Shown: positions 49,163-57,993, counted from the stretch's first letter. The stretch is DNA of 64,000 nt from CAG-177 sp003514385 (GCA_051920445.1 JBPPLN010000001.1:744001-808000); one strand, 5' to 3'. Made by a program: numbers and translations. The notes: generated by a model from the letters alone, not told the origin.

Positions 49163-51562
49163 TCACTTGAGCACGACTATTGTCACGCCGTCCTCGCCCT
49201 CGCCGTAGACGCCGAGCCTGAAGCTCTTGACATACGGCGACTTGCGCAGATACTGGTTGACGGCGCTCCTAAGCGCACCGGTGCCCTTGCCGTGGACAAT
49301 GGTGAACTCGCCGAGACCCATGCGGAGCATATAGTCAATATATCTGTCGAGCTCCATGATGCAGTCGTCAACGGTCAACCCACGGACATCGAGCCGCGCG
49401 GAGGCATCCATGTTCATTTTGCTCTCGACTCCTGTGCGGCGTGCGCCGGAGTTCGGGCTGCGCTTCTTCGGCGCGTTCTCGATAAGGCGCAGGTTTTTGA
49501 GCTTTACACGCGTCTTTGCCGCGCCCGCGAGGACTTCGACATTTCCGTTTCTGTCAACGGGCGAAAGGACAGTCGCCTCCTTGCCGAGATCGGCTATAAG
49601 AACTGTGTCGCCCTTTTTGAGCTCGCGCGGGAGAACATAGCCGTCGTTCTCAACGCCCATGGCGACCACAGGATCGACCGCCTCGTCTATCGCGCCGAGA
49701 CCCTTTCTGACTGCGGCGCGTGCGCGGCGCGCAAGGTCTGCGGCATCTTTTGTCTTCTCTTTTTCTTTTTTGAGCCTGTCGAGCTCGTCGAGCAGAGCGT
49801 AGCTCTCGCGCTTCGCCTGCTGGGTCAGCTTCGCCGCCTGCGCCTTGGCTTTCTCTATCTCCGCCTCGCGCAGAGAATCGACTTCGGCGAGCCGCTTTTC
49901 GGCTTTCTCCAGCTCGGCGCGCGCCTTTGCGGTCAGCTCCTTGGCGCGCTCGTGCTCCTCCTCCATGCGGCGGCGGTTCTCTTCGAGCTTGTCAACGACA
50001 TCTTCAAATCGGACATTCTCGTTGTTGACGAGCTCTTTCGCCCTGTCCACAACGCGCATGTCCATGCCCAAGCGCTCGCATATTGCAAGCGCGTTCGAGC
50101 GTCCGGGAACGCCGATAAGCAGTCGGTAGGTCGGGCTGAGGGTCGCAACGTTGAACTCGCAGCAGCCGTTTTCGACGCGCGGAGTTTCAAGGGCATAAGC
50201 CTTGAGCTCGGCATAGTGTGTTGTCGCGGCGATCTTCGCACCCTTGAAATGCAGGTCTTCGAGCACCGCCATTGCAAGAGCCGCGCCCTCGACGGGGTCT
50301 GTGCCCGCTCCGAGCTCGTCTATGAGCACAAGGCTGCGGTCGCCCGCCTGACCCATGATATCTATAATATTCGTCATATGCGCCGAGAAGGTCGAGAGCG
50401 ACTGCTCTATCGACTGCTCGTCGCCGATGTCCGCGAGGACTTCGCTGAACACGGAAAGTCTGCTTCTGTCGCCCGCAGGAATCATAAGTCCGCACATCGC
50501 CATGAGCGTGAAAAGACCGACTGTCTTTATCGAGACAGTCTTTCCGCCCGTGTTCGGGCCGGTTATAACGAGTGTGTCAAAGTCCGTACCGAGCCTTATA
50601 TCAACAGGGACTACTTTGTTTTTGTCAATGAGCGGATGTCTGGCGGCACGCAGCTCTATCTCGCCATCGGAGTTTAATAGCGGCACCGTCGCGCCTATCG
50701 AATAGGCATACTGCGCCTTTGCGAAGATGACATTGAGCTCAACGGCGCACTCATAGCTGTTTTTTATACCCTGCTCAAACTCGCCGACCATCGCGGAGAG
50801 CGCTGTAAGTATGCGTTCAATCTCGTCCTGCTCTTTAGAACGCAGGACTTTTATCTCGTTGTTCGCTTCAACAACCGGCATCGGCTCGACGAACACAGTG
50901 GCGCCCGATGAAGATGTATCATGGACAAGTCCCTGCACCTCGCCGCGGTATTCCGCCTTGACGGGCACAACATAGCGCCCGTTTCGCTGGGTTATGATAT
51001 TCTCCTGCATGAACTTCGAGTAGTGCGCGGAGTGTGTCATCTTATCGAGCTGATCGCGAACTTTCGACTCCTGCACGCGAATCTTGCGCCTTATTTCAAA
51101 GAGCTCGGGCGAGGCGCTGTCCGCAATCTCCTCCTCGGAGATTATGGCGGAGGTTATCTTGGTTTCGAGATATTTGTTCGGCTGAAGCGCCGAGAAAAGC
51201 GGGTCGAGAACGGTCTCGACTCCCGCGTTCGTGCTGCGCCACTGGGAGAGAGCGCGCACGGTTCTGAGCACCTCGGCAACATCGAGCAGTTCGCGCATGG
51301 AGAGCGTGCTGCCCGCGCCGGCTCGCGCTGCGGCGTTATTGACATTGCAAAGCCCGCCGAAGGACGGACCACCGAAGCGCGCAAGGAGCATATGCGCGTC
51401 GCGCGTCTGATTCATCTGCACCTGCGCGAGATCAATATCGCTCTCCGGGCGGAGGCTCAGCGCAAGCTCGCGCGCGTCGGGGCATGCCGTGAACTGTGCG
51501 AGGCGCTCCAATATTTTATCAAATTCCAAAGCCGTTAAATGGCGGTTCATATTCTGCGACAT
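49163..51562 (-). CDS. mutS2: Endonuclease MutS2
   Basis: A 799-residue MutS2 protein, a MutS-like ATPase acting in recombination control and in rescue of collided ribosomes. The ATPase core has Walker A ITGPNTGGKTVSIKT near residue 335 and Walker B LVLIDELGAGTDP near 412. A long charged coiled coil (about 515-640) leads to the KOW-like segment and the C-terminal Smr nuclease domain (LDVRGLTVDDCIMEL near 725, IVHGKGTGALRSAV near 760). Length is close to Bacillus MutS2 (785). GAGAGGAA precedes the ATG. Confidence 0.97.
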   Translation of the reverse strand: MSQNMNRHLTALEFDKILERLAQFTACPDARELALSLRPESDIDLAQVQMNQTRDAHMLLARFGGPSFGGLCNVNNAAARAGAGSTLSMRELLDVAEVLRTVRALSQWRSTNAGVETVLDPLFSALQPNKYLETKITSAIISEEEIADSASPELFEIRRKIRVQESKVRDQLDKMTHSAHYSKFMQENIITQRNGRYVVPVKAEYRGEVQGLVHDTSSSGATVFVEPMPVVEANNEIKVLRSKEQDEIERILTALSAMVGEFEQGIKNSYECAVELNVIFAKAQYAYSIGATVPLLNSDGEIELRAARHPLIDKNKVVPVDIRLGTDFDTLVITGPNTGGKTVSIKTVGLFTLMAMCGLMIPAGDRSRLSVFSEVLADIGDEQSIEQSLSTFSAHMTNIIDIMGQAGDRSLVLIDELGAGTDPVEGAALAMAVLEDLHFKGAKIAATTHYAELKAYALETPRVENGCCEFNVATLSPTYRLLIGVPGRSNALAICERLGMDMRVVDRAKELVNNENVRFEDVVDKLEENRRRMEEEHERAKELTAKARAELEKAEKRLAEVDSLREAEIEKAKAQAAKLTQQAKRESYALLDELDRLKKEKEKTKDAADLARRARAAVRKGLGAIDEAVDPVVAMGVENDGYVLPRELKKGDTVLIADLGKEATVLSPVDRNGNVEVLAGAAKTRVKLKNLRLIENAPKKRSPNSGARRTGVESKMNMDASARLDVRGLTVDDCIMELDRYIDYMLRMGLGEFTIVHGKGTGALRSAVNQYLRKSPYVKSFRLGVYGEGEDGVTIVVLK

Positions 51563-51675
51563 TGTTATTCCTCTCGTTCAAGTTACTGCTTATATAATAC
51601 CAAATATAAAGTTATCACATCTGTGCCGCCATGTAAAGCAAAAAGGGAAAATAAGGCTGACGCATTTGCGGCAAA

Positions 51676-51721
51676 AAATAAAAAGGTCACAATCTGCGTT
51701 TTCGGACGCAAACTGTGACCT
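51676..51721 (-). terminator. Terminator of rpsF-ssb-rpsR
   Basis: AGGTCACA / TGTGACCT with an inner TGCGT/ACGCA, then TTTTTATTTTTT on the minus strand. Confidence 0.9.
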
Positions 51722-51775
51722 TCAACATTTTTGCTCTTTGGTCTGCGCTGAATGCGGCAGCCGTAGACAGCTTTA

Positions 51776-52021
51776 TCAGTCGCTCGTGTAAGGAAGAAGA
51801 GCAACGTGACGGGCACGCTTGATAGCGGTGGTAAGCTCTCTCTGGTGAGCGGCGCAGTTGCCGGTGACTCTTCTGGGAAGAATCTTCGCTCTGTCAGAGA
51901 TATACTTATGAAGTTTGGCTGTGTCCTTGTAATCTATGCACTCAACCTTGTCGACGCAGAAAGCACAAACCTTCTTGCGGCCCTTGCGGTTGGGTCTTCT
52001 GTCGTTTTTCTCATATGCCAT
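51776..52021 (-). CDS. rpsR: 30S ribosomal protein S18
   Basis: An 81-residue S18 with KVCAFCVDKVECIDYKDT near residue 17 and the RRVTGNCAAHQRELTTAIKRAR signature. Two or three cysteines near the N-terminus suggest the zinc-binding (C+) form. It is the predicted substrate of RimI encoded at 26 kb. Last gene of the rpsF-ssb-rpsR operon. Confidence 0.97.
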   Translation of the reverse strand: MAYEKNDRRPNRKGRKKVCAFCVDKVECIDYKDTAKLHKYISDRAKILPRRVTGNCAAHQRELTTAIKRARHVALLPYTSD

Positions 52022-52117
52022 GATGTTAACCTCCTCTTTGGCTAAGGTGGAAGCCGAAAGCCGCCTTGCGGCTCGGGGCTATTCGTTCGGCGTCAGACGC
52101 CGAGTTCAAGTTTTTTC

Positions 52118-52561
52118 TCAGAACGGGAGATCGTCGCTTATCGGGATCTCCTCAAAATCGTCCGCTCCGCCTGTGGCGAAGGACGCTGCGGGCTGAACGC
52201 GCGCGGGCTGCTCATTCTGGCGGGCACCCGTGCCGGTCTCTGCCTTTGATCCGCAGAAGCTGACTTCCTCGGCAACTATCTCAAACGCGGTGCGCTTGTT
52301 GCCGTTCTTGTCTTCGTAGTTGCGCTGCTGGATACTTCCGCGAACAGCGATCATTGATCCCTTATGGAAGTAGCGGGAGACGAACTCTGCAGTCTGTCTC
52401 CAGGCGACAACGTTGATGAAATCGGTCTGCTTCTCTTCACCCTGTCTCTGGAAGCGGCGATCGACCGCAACGGAGAAAGTGGTGACTGCGACGCCGGAAG
52501 CGGTGGTACGCAGTTCGGGATCGGCAGTGAGTCTGCCCATAATTATTGCAACGTTAAGCAT
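52118..52561 (-). CDS. ssb: Single-stranded DNA-binding protein
   Basis: A 147-residue SSB from the ATG at 52561 (GAGGAA upstream), the normal N-terminus being MLNVAIIMGRLTADPELR. Residues 1-110 are the OB fold (TDFINVVAWRQTAEFVSRYFHKG), followed by a flexible tail and the acidic protein-interaction tip DDLPF. Middle gene of the rpsF-ssb-rpsR operon. Confidence 0.97.
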   Translation of the reverse strand: MLNVAIIMGRLTADPELRTTASGVAVTTFSVAVDRRFQRQGEEKQTDFINVVAWRQTAEFVSRYFHKGSMIAVRGSIQQRNYEDKNGNKRTAFEIVAEEVSFCGSKAETGTGARQNEQPARVQPAASFATGGADDFEEIPISDDLPF

Positions 52562-52571
52562 CTTTGTTTCC

Positions 52572-52859
52572 TCACTTTCTGACAACGAGTGAGCGGAGAA
52601 CGCCGTCGGTTATACCGGCGATACGGTAGAACTCCTCGGGGAACTCAGGTGCAGCGCTGAAATTGAACAGAGCGTAGAATCCCTCGGGCTCATCGTCGAT
52701 AGCGTAAGCGAGCTTGCGCTTGCCCCACTCATCAATGCTGTCCAGAGTGCCGTTCTGCTCGATGAGAGCCTTGAACTTCTCGATGAGAGCGGGAACGCCC
52801 TCCTCACCGTTCTTGACGGAGAAAACCATCATTGCTTCATAGCTGTTGTTTGCTGACAT
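52572..52859 (-). CDS. rpsF: 30S ribosomal protein S6
   Basis: A 95-residue S6, starting at ATG 52859 behind AAGGAGGTG; the longer open frame to 52973 runs through the promoter and is rejected. MMVFSVKNGEE and the WGKRKLAYAIDDEPEGFYALFNF beta-hairpin are diagnostic. S6 binds S18 on the platform of the small subunit. First gene of its operon. Confidence 0.97.
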   Translation of the reverse strand: MSANNSYEAMMVFSVKNGEEGVPALIEKFKALIEQNGTLDSIDEWGKRKLAYAIDDEPEGFYALFNFSAAPEFPEEFYRIAGITDGVLRSLVVRK

Positions 52860-52887
52860 TCTTAAAGCACCTCCTTCTGGTCTTTTG

Positions 52888-52906
52888 GCTGCGGTTCGTC
52901 CGCAGC
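52888..52906 (-). promoter_or_regulatory. Leader hairpin before rpsF, possible S6:S18 site
   Basis: GCTGCGG-ACGAA-CCGCAGC forms a perfect 7-bp stem in the rpsF 5' untranslated region, about 30 bases upstream of the start. Many bacteria have an S6:S18-binding autoregulatory leader here; I see the hairpin but not a clear match to the full motif. Confidence 0.4.
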
Positions 52907-52941
52907 AAGGATTAGCCGCCTTTTTCCTGCGGCAATTAGTT

Positions 52942-52970
52942 ATTTTAACAGTGTTTAGCACTTTTGTCAA
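52942..52970 (-). promoter_or_regulatory. Promoter of rpsF-ssb-rpsR
   Basis: Minus-strand TTGACA, 17 bases, TAAAAT; the leader is about 75 bases. Confidence 0.85.
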
Positions 52971-53005
52971 CATATTTTTTTACATGAGTAAAATCGCGCT
53001 AACTC

Positions 53006-53034
53006 TTGTCAATCAGGCATATTAGTGGTAATAT
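53006..53034 (+). promoter_or_regulatory. Promoter of the TetR gene
   Basis: TTGTCA, 17 bases, TAATAT. Confidence 0.6.
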
Positions 53035-53068
53035 TTATATGAATCAGAAACGAACGCAGGTGATTTTC

Positions 53069-53647
53069 ATGACAAGCCCGGCAACCGGAAGGCCCGCGCA
53101 CAACAGGCGCACGGCATACACAAAAACGGCAATACGCCGCACCTTCTTCGAACTGCTTGAAGAAAAGGACTTCGACAAGATCAGCGTGCGAGAGATATGT
53201 CAGCGCGCAGACATCAACAGAAGCACCTTCTACCGCCACTATGACGACATCAACGCGCTGATGAAGAGCATCGAGGCTGAGTTCGTCTCCGATATCGATA
53301 ATCAGATTGAGAGAATGGATCCCGAGGTTTTCGATGCAGTATTGGTCGGTCTGTTTGATATTGTCAGGGATAATTCCGACCTGTGCTGCTACATGATGAG
53401 ATGCGGCCCGCGAAAGGGCTTCATCAATTCATTGTTCGTCAAGAACTACGACAGGACACAGATAAAGTGGAAGAAGTTTTTCCCCGAGATCACGGATAAG
53501 CAGTTCCGCTGGATGTATATAATGTTCTTCAACGGCATCGTCAGCGTTATTGCGGAGTGGATAAACTCCGACTTCCGCGAAGATCCATCGACTATCGTCT
53601 CTTTCACCACAAGCATATATTTTAACGGCTTTAGAAAATATTTCTAA
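53069..53647 (+). CDS. TetR/AcrR family transcriptional regulator
   Basis: A 192-residue regulator. The DNA-binding domain is KTAIRRTFFELLEEKDFDKISVREICQRADINRSTFYRHYDD, residues about 18-60. The ligand domain is all-helical and resembles Clostridial regulators with a TetR C-terminal domain of the YfiR/DhaS type. I start at 53069, where AGGTGA is well spaced; two upstream in-frame starts overlap the promoter region. The next gene, 147 bases downstream on the same strand, is the likely target or partner. Confidence 0.88.
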   Translation: MTSPATGRPAHNRRTAYTKTAIRRTFFELLEEKDFDKISVREICQRADINRSTFYRHYDDINALMKSIEAEFVSDIDNQIERMDPEVFDAVLVGLFDIVRDNSDLCCYMMRCGPRKGFINSLFVKNYDRTQIKWKKFFPEITDKQFRWMYIMFFNGIVSVIAEWINSDFREDPSTIVSFTTSIYFNGFRKYF

Positions 53648-53664
53648 ACTGTTTATAATTTTTG

Positions 53665-53693
53665 GCGACACAAATCACTTTTTGTGTCGCTTT
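53665..53693 (+). terminator. Terminator after the TetR gene
   Basis: GCGACACAAA / TTTGTGTCGC with a six-base loop, followed by TTTC. Weak T run. Confidence 0.6.
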
Positions 53694-53793
53694 CTGCACA
53701 TGCTTCCAGATACTGTTCCTTGTTTTTAAGTTTGAGGACAATATATACTTTTATTAATGCGGCATAACCGCTAAAATGAAAGGAGTCCTCAGA

Positions 53794-54711
53794 ATGAAAC
53801 AGTCGCTCACAGTCAGAAAAGCCGAGCACTTCGGCATAAACAGGAAGATAATCGCAAACATGACCGCGCAGAGCTGGCACGACATTCCCCATGTCGTTGT
53901 TACAAACGAGCCTGAGGCGTCCGAATTTCTGAAAGTTTTCAAAGAAATCAACGAAGGGCGCGCAAAAGAAGATAAGATCACGCTCAACGCAGTTATATTA
54001 AAAGTAATAACAGAGGCGCTCAAGAAGTGCCCCGCGATGAATGCACATATCGATTTCAAACCCCGCCTTGTCCGCGGATGCGTGACGGAGTTCGACGAAA
54101 TAAATATCTCGATGCCCATGCTTCTCGACTCAGGTGAGATGATGACAGTAAATCTGCACAACATGCAGGACAAGAACCTCAGGGATATCAGAGATACGCT
54201 CGCCGATGTTCAACGCAGAGCGAAAAATTCAAACATGTCGCAGGTCATGTACGACGTCTCGCTCAACGACACGCTGCAGGGGCTTGCAAAAGGCAAATTG
54301 GTTCAGACGATATCCCGCCTCATCGGCTCAAAGACCGGAAAGTACAAAGTAAAAACCCTCTCCGGCAAGAGCAAGAAAGAATATTATGATATACCCGAGT
54401 ACGACAGGCTCACAAAATACGACATTGAGCAGGGCACGATAACCGTATCGAACCTCGGTTCGCTCTACAAGGACTGGGACGGCATCTGCGCACTGCTTGA
54501 GATAATCCCGCCGCAGGTCGCCGCGATAGGCGTCGGCGCTCCGCGCGACACGGCGATTGCAAACCCGGACGGCACGGTAACGGTCGGCAAGAAGCTCGTC
54601 TTCACCGTCGTTTTCGACCACCGTGCGCTCGACATGGGCGATGTAGTCCCCTTCCTGAAGTCTATTGACGAGACTTTCAAGAACCCGGAAGTTATCAAGG
54701 AGTGGGTATAA
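53794..54711 (+). CDS. Free-standing 2-oxoacid dehydrogenase acyltransferase (E2) catalytic domain
   Basis: A 305-residue protein from the ATG at 53794 (AAAGGAG upstream). It matches only the catalytic domain of E2 acyltransferases: no lipoyl domain or E1/E3-binding segment precedes it, and residues near 275 read FDHRALDMGDVVPFL, keeping the catalytic His and Asp of the HRxxD motif though the usual DG is D-M-G. TVSNLGSLY near 225 is also typical. No E1, E3 or lipoate genes are nearby, so it may act as a CoA-dependent acyltransferase on other substrates. Confidence 0.87.
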   Translation: MKQSLTVRKAEHFGINRKIIANMTAQSWHDIPHVVVTNEPEASEFLKVFKEINEGRAKEDKITLNAVILKVITEALKKCPAMNAHIDFKPRLVRGCVTEFDEINISMPMLLDSGEMMTVNLHNMQDKNLRDIRDTLADVQRRAKNSNMSQVMYDVSLNDTLQGLAKGKLVQTISRLIGSKTGKYKVKTLSGKSKKEYYDIPEYDRLTKYDIEQGTITVSNLGSLYKDWDGICALLEIIPPQVAAIGVGAPRDTAIANPDGTVTVGKKLVFTVVFDHRALDMGDVVPFLKSIDETFKNPEVIKEWV

Positions 54712-54745
54712 TCCCCGCCCGGCAGAATAAATGGCAATGAATCAG

Positions 54746-54790
54746 GAAAAGCGATATGTAAAGTATATTAGCTTTACATATCGCTTTTCT
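54746..54790. repeat. TGTAAAG/CTTTACA palindrome, copy 4 (18-bp stem)
   Basis: GAAAAGCGATATGTAAAG and CTTTACATATCGCTTTTC are perfectly complementary over 18 bp around eight bases, 34 bases after the E2 stop. It can serve as the terminator of the E2 gene, although the T run is short. Confidence 0.8.
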
Positions 54791-54891
54791 GTTATATCAG
54801 TCTAAGCAATACGGCTCTTTTGTGCAAAGGTCAATAATTTCAATGTCTTTTGAGCCGCTGCCGTTTAAGTCGAAATACTGTTTTGCCGTAT

Positions 54892-54913
54892 TGTAAAGTC
54901 ATACCACTTTACA
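54892..54913. repeat. TGTAAAG/CTTTACA palindrome, copy 5
   Basis: TGTAAAGT and ACTTTACA form an 8-bp inverted repeat around six bases, a little over 100 bases from copy 4. Confidence 0.6.
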
Positions 54914-54926
54914 GCAAAGAATCACA

Positions 54927-54964
54927 AAACCGACCCGAAAAATTATATCTTCGAGTCGGTTTTA
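54927..54964 (-). terminator. Terminator of the 54.97 kb lipoprotein gene
   Basis: AAACCGAC-CGAA pairs with TTCG-GTCGGTTT (one mismatch), ten bases beyond the stop codon. Confidence 0.75.
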
Positions 54965-54973
54965 TTATAAAAT

Positions 54974-55567
54974 TCAGGCTATTTCTATCTCAAACGAAAC
55001 CGTCAGCGACTTCTCTGCGCCGTTGCTGCCGTCCCATTTGAAAGTTGAAGTTCCCGCGCATTTTCCCGCACCGTAAGGCACGGCATCGACGGCGCTGCTC
55101 ATGCCGGAATCCATCTCGGCGGCAACGAGATACATATCCTGGACATAGCTCTCCCCGCTCCTGATAATAAATTGTCGCGTGGCATCCTCGGTCATTTCTA
55201 CAGGATAATCTTTGTCGTAGAACGCTTTTCCGTCCTGCGTTAAAATTTTCGTGCGTATCTCGTAATGCTGCTGATTATATATCGGGAGCGTTGAAATTAT
55301 ATCTTTTCCGCTGTTGTTCGTGACGGTCGCCGTGATATGCACTTCGCCGCCGGATTTGACCTTCGGATTTTCGATATAAACTTTCAGCGTCACTCCGTCG
55401 AGAGTTTTTTCGATTGTCTGCGGAGCTGAACTTATTTCGGCTGTACTTTCTGCCGTGGTGTTCTCCGGAACGGTCGTTCCCGCCGTCTCTGCGTCTCCGT
55501 TTCGGCACGCCGCAAAGCTCGTTATGAGCAGAACCGATATTAATATAGAAAGTATTGTTTTTTTCAT
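54974..55567 (-). CDS. Putative lipoprotein with Ig-like/BsuPI-like domain
   Basis: A 197-residue exported lipoprotein: signal peptide MKKTILSILISVLLITSFAAC with lipobox cysteine at 21, then a Thr/Glu/Ser-rich linker (about 22-50) and a beta-rich domain. LKVYIENPKVKSGGEVHITATVTNNSGKDI near residues 60-90 resembles the BsuPI or other immunoglobulin-like folds found on secreted proteins. Function unknown. Monocistronic. Confidence 0.75.
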   Translation of the reverse strand: MKKTILSILISVLLITSFAACRNGDAETAGTTVPENTTAESTAEISSAPQTIEKTLDGVTLKVYIENPKVKSGGEVHITATVTNNSGKDIISTLPIYNQQHYEIRTKILTQDGKAFYDKDYPVEMTEDATRQFIIRSGESYVQDMYLVAAEMDSGMSSAVDAVPYGAGKCAGTSTFKWDGSNGAEKSLTVSFEIEIA

Positions 55568-55731
55568 AGTTTTCGCCTCCGGGCTTGATATTTATTCCGC
55601 GCCCTGTTCCCTTTGAAGATTGCGTTCAATCGGCTATAGGCATCCCTCCGTATATCTCTTTTTATTTAATATTATCAGACATTATTGTCAATGTCAATTT
55701 TCCGTCCACGATCTACTTTTCTTTTAAACAG

Positions 55732-55778
55732 TGCCGCCGTTGGCGGCATAGGGTTGTCGAGGTCGCCAACCCCTACAA
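55732..55778. repeat. Two-hairpin REP-like element, copy B
   Basis: TGCCGCC-GTT-GGCGGCA, two bases, then GGGTTG-(TCGAGGTCGC)-CAACCC and CTACAA. Same design as copy A at 3302-3347, with a different but still complementary second stem. Confidence 0.75.
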
Positions 55779-55786
55779 ATTATAAT

Positions 55787-55828
55787 AAAAAGCAAAACAC
55801 CCGAAGCTGTTTTCACAACTCCGGGTGC
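55787..55828 (-). terminator. Terminator of the rnf operon
   Basis: CACCCG / CGGGTG extended by further pairing with two mismatches, followed by TTTTGCTTTTT on the minus strand. Confidence 0.8.
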
Positions 55829-55842
55829 TCTCGCGTATTCAT

Positions 55843-56673
55843 TTAGTTGACTTTCGTCTCAGTTATCTTCACTCCGGGCTCGATAACATCGATGCACTTG
55901 ACCGGGCACGCCTCGTGGCATTTGCCGCAGCCGACGCACTTGTCGTAATCGACCTTAGCGCAGAAGTTTTCGACCGTGACCGCGCCGTATTCGCAGGTCT
56001 TGACGCACTTCATACAGCCGATGCAGCCCGCCTTGCACTCTTTTCTGGTCTGGGCACCCTTGTCATGATTCTTGCACATGACAGCGGCCTTTGCCTCATG
56101 CAGGGGCATCAGATCGATAATGCCCTTGGGGCAGGTGTTGACACACATCTTGCAGGCGTGGCACGCGAGTGGATTTATTCTCGCAACGCCCTCGCAGATA
56201 TGAATCGCGTCATAGGGACATACCTCAACGCAGTCGCCGAAGCCGATGCAGCCGTAGACGCACTCTTTCGGTCCGCCGAAAAGCTGAGTTGCCATTTTGC
56301 AGCTCTTGACTCCGACATAGTTGAGCTTCGTGTCCGTGTTGTGAATATTGCCCTGGCAGAGGACAACTGCAGTCATGGGGACAACATCCCCAGCCGCGAG
56401 TCCGGTTATCTTTGCAATAGCTTTGCTGACCTCAGCGCCGCCGGGCATGCAGCGTCCGGTGTCGGTGGTCTTGCCCTGAGAGAGGGCTACCGCATAGCCT
56501 GAGCAGCCGGAGAAGCCGCACGCGCCGCAGTTTGCGCCGGGCAGCGCCGCCTGAATCTCCTCGGCCTTTTCGTCGACCGGGACAGCCATGACCTTTGACG
56601 CAACGGCGAGACCGAGACCGGCTATAAGTCCGATGACGGAGACGATGACAACCGCAATTATAATAAGATGCAT
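55843..56673 (-). CDS. rnfB: Rnf complex subunit RnfB
   Basis: A 276-residue ferredoxin-like subunit that passes electrons into the sodium- or proton-pumping Rnf complex (ferredoxin:NAD+ oxidoreductase). An N-terminal membrane helix (about 4-27) is followed by the GANCGACGFSGCSGY cluster motif near residue 50 and several CxxCxxCxxxCP [4Fe-4S] motifs (CHACKMCVNTCP, CIGCMKCVKTC, CVGCGKCHEACP). I start at ATG 56673, behind AAAGGACGGG. Last gene of the operon. Confidence 0.96.
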   Translation of the reverse strand: MHLIIIAVVIVSVIGLIAGLGLAVASKVMAVPVDEKAEEIQAALPGANCGACGFSGCSGYAVALSQGKTTDTGRCMPGGAEVSKAIAKITGLAAGDVVPMTAVVLCQGNIHNTDTKLNYVGVKSCKMATQLFGGPKECVYGCIGFGDCVEVCPYDAIHICEGVARINPLACHACKMCVNTCPKGIIDLMPLHEAKAAVMCKNHDKGAQTRKECKAGCIGCMKCVKTCEYGAVTVENFCAKVDYDKCVGCGKCHEACPVKCIDVIEPGVKITETKVN

Positions 56674-56689
56674 ATTATCCCGTCCTTTC

Positions 56690-57280
56690 TCAACCGAATA
56701 TGCCGTCGACAACGCCCGAGAATCCGAGGAAGGAGACCGAGGTAAGCGATGCGGCAATGAGCGTTATGGGCAGACCCTGAAGGAATTTCGGCACGTCGCA
56801 GCTCTCGAGGCGTTCTCTGACGCCCGCGAACATGACCATGGCGAGCATGAAGCCGAGACCGCCGCCGAGCGAACGCATCATCGACTGGCCGAAATTGTAG
56901 TTATTCTCAACGTTTATAAGCACGACGCCGAGCACCGCGCAGTTCGTTGTTATCAGCGGAAGATAGATGCCAAGCGCGTTATAAAGCGCGGGCATATACT
57001 TCTTGAGGATTATCTCGACGAGCTGAACAAGAGCCGCTATGACGAGAATGAATACTATAGTCTGGAGATATTCGAGATCATTGGGCACGAGCAGCTTCGC
57101 GTTGATGGGATATGTAACAGCAGTCGAGAGCAGCATGACGAATATAACGGCGGCACTCATTCCGACTGCGGTGTTGAGCTTCTTCGACACGCCGAGAAAC
57201 GGGCAGATGCCGAGGAACTTTGCGAGAATGAAGTTCTCTGTAAGGATACCGGTAAGCAGTATTGAAAGCATTATTTTCAT
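56690..57280 (-). CDS. rnfA: Rnf complex subunit RnfA
   Basis: A 196-residue polytopic membrane subunit with six helices. TENFILAKFLGICPFLGVSKK at residues 14-34 is the hallmark, including the cysteine that with RnfE coordinates the intramembrane iron-sulfur centre. The start overlaps the rnfE stop (ATGA). Confidence 0.97.
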   Translation of the reverse strand: MKIMLSILLTGILTENFILAKFLGICPFLGVSKKLNTAVGMSAAVIFVMLLSTAVTYPINAKLLVPNDLEYLQTIVFILVIAALVQLVEIILKKYMPALYNALGIYLPLITTNCAVLGVVLINVENNYNFGQSMMRSLGGGLGFMLAMVMFAGVRERLESCDVPKFLQGLPITLIAASLTSVSFLGFSGVVDGIFG

Positions 57281-57990
57281 TTGCCTGCCGCCTCCTTTCC
57301 GTCCTTTTTGTTTTCAACTTCGCCGCGAAGGGAGCAGGAAGCCGCCATCGGGCAAGCCTCGCAGCCCTTGAGTTCCGCCTTTGAAAGACCCTTCTTGTCG
57401 GCAAGCTTGTTGGCGCACGCCATGAGTATGCCGAAGACGAAGAAGCCTCCGGGAGGCAGGATGAATATCAGCATGGGGCTGACGGAAGCCGGGATTATCT
57501 GAAGTCCGGCGATAGCGCCAGTGCCGAGCAGCTCTCTGACTGCGCCCATGAGGAGCAGCGCCGCGGTGAAGCCGACGCCCATGCCGAGACCGTCAACGGC
57601 GGAGGCCGCAACGGAGTTCTTGCAGGCGAACGCCTCGGCTCTGCCGAGGATGATGCAGTTGACGACTATCAGCGGCAGGTAAACGCCGAGCTGAGCGTCG
57701 ATCTGCGGAACGAACGCCTTGACGAGCATCTGGACTATTGTAACGAACGAAGCGATTATAACTATATAAGCGGGGATTCTGACCTTCTGGGGAATCACCT
57801 TTTTGAGCGCCGCAATAGCGATGTTCGAGCACACAAGGACTATCGAAGCCGCAACGCCCATGCCCAGAGCACTCTCGACCGAGGTCGAGACGGCGAGCGT
57901 CGGGCAGGTGCCGAGCACCAGACGGAGAACGGGGTTCTCAACAAGAATGCCCTTGGTAAACTCCTGAAAAAGACTCTTTTTCTTTGCCAT
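57277..57990 (-). CDS. rnfE: Rnf complex subunit RnfE
   Basis: A 237-residue membrane subunit homologous to RnfA: FTKGILVENPVLRLVLGTCPTLAVSTS near residues 9-35 carries the matching cysteine. Six helices fill residues about 20-205, followed by a charged cysteine-containing tail (CEACPMAASCSLRGE). It overlaps rnfA by four bases. Confidence 0.97.
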   Translation of the reverse strand: MAKKKSLFQEFTKGILVENPVLRLVLGTCPTLAVSTSVESALGMGVAASIVLVCSNIAIAALKKVIPQKVRIPAYIVIIASFVTIVQMLVKAFVPQIDAQLGVYLPLIVVNCIILGRAEAFACKNSVAASAVDGLGMGVGFTAALLLMGAVRELLGTGAIAGLQIIPASVSPMLIFILPPGGFFVFGILMACANKLADKKGLSKAELKGCEACPMAASCSLRGEVENKKDGKEAAGK

Positions 57991-57993
57991 TTT

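Noticed and set aside
48914..50677. 587-codon frame opposite mutS2
   Set aside because: Long antisense frame caused by GC-rich third positions of mutS2; no protein-like composition or start signal.
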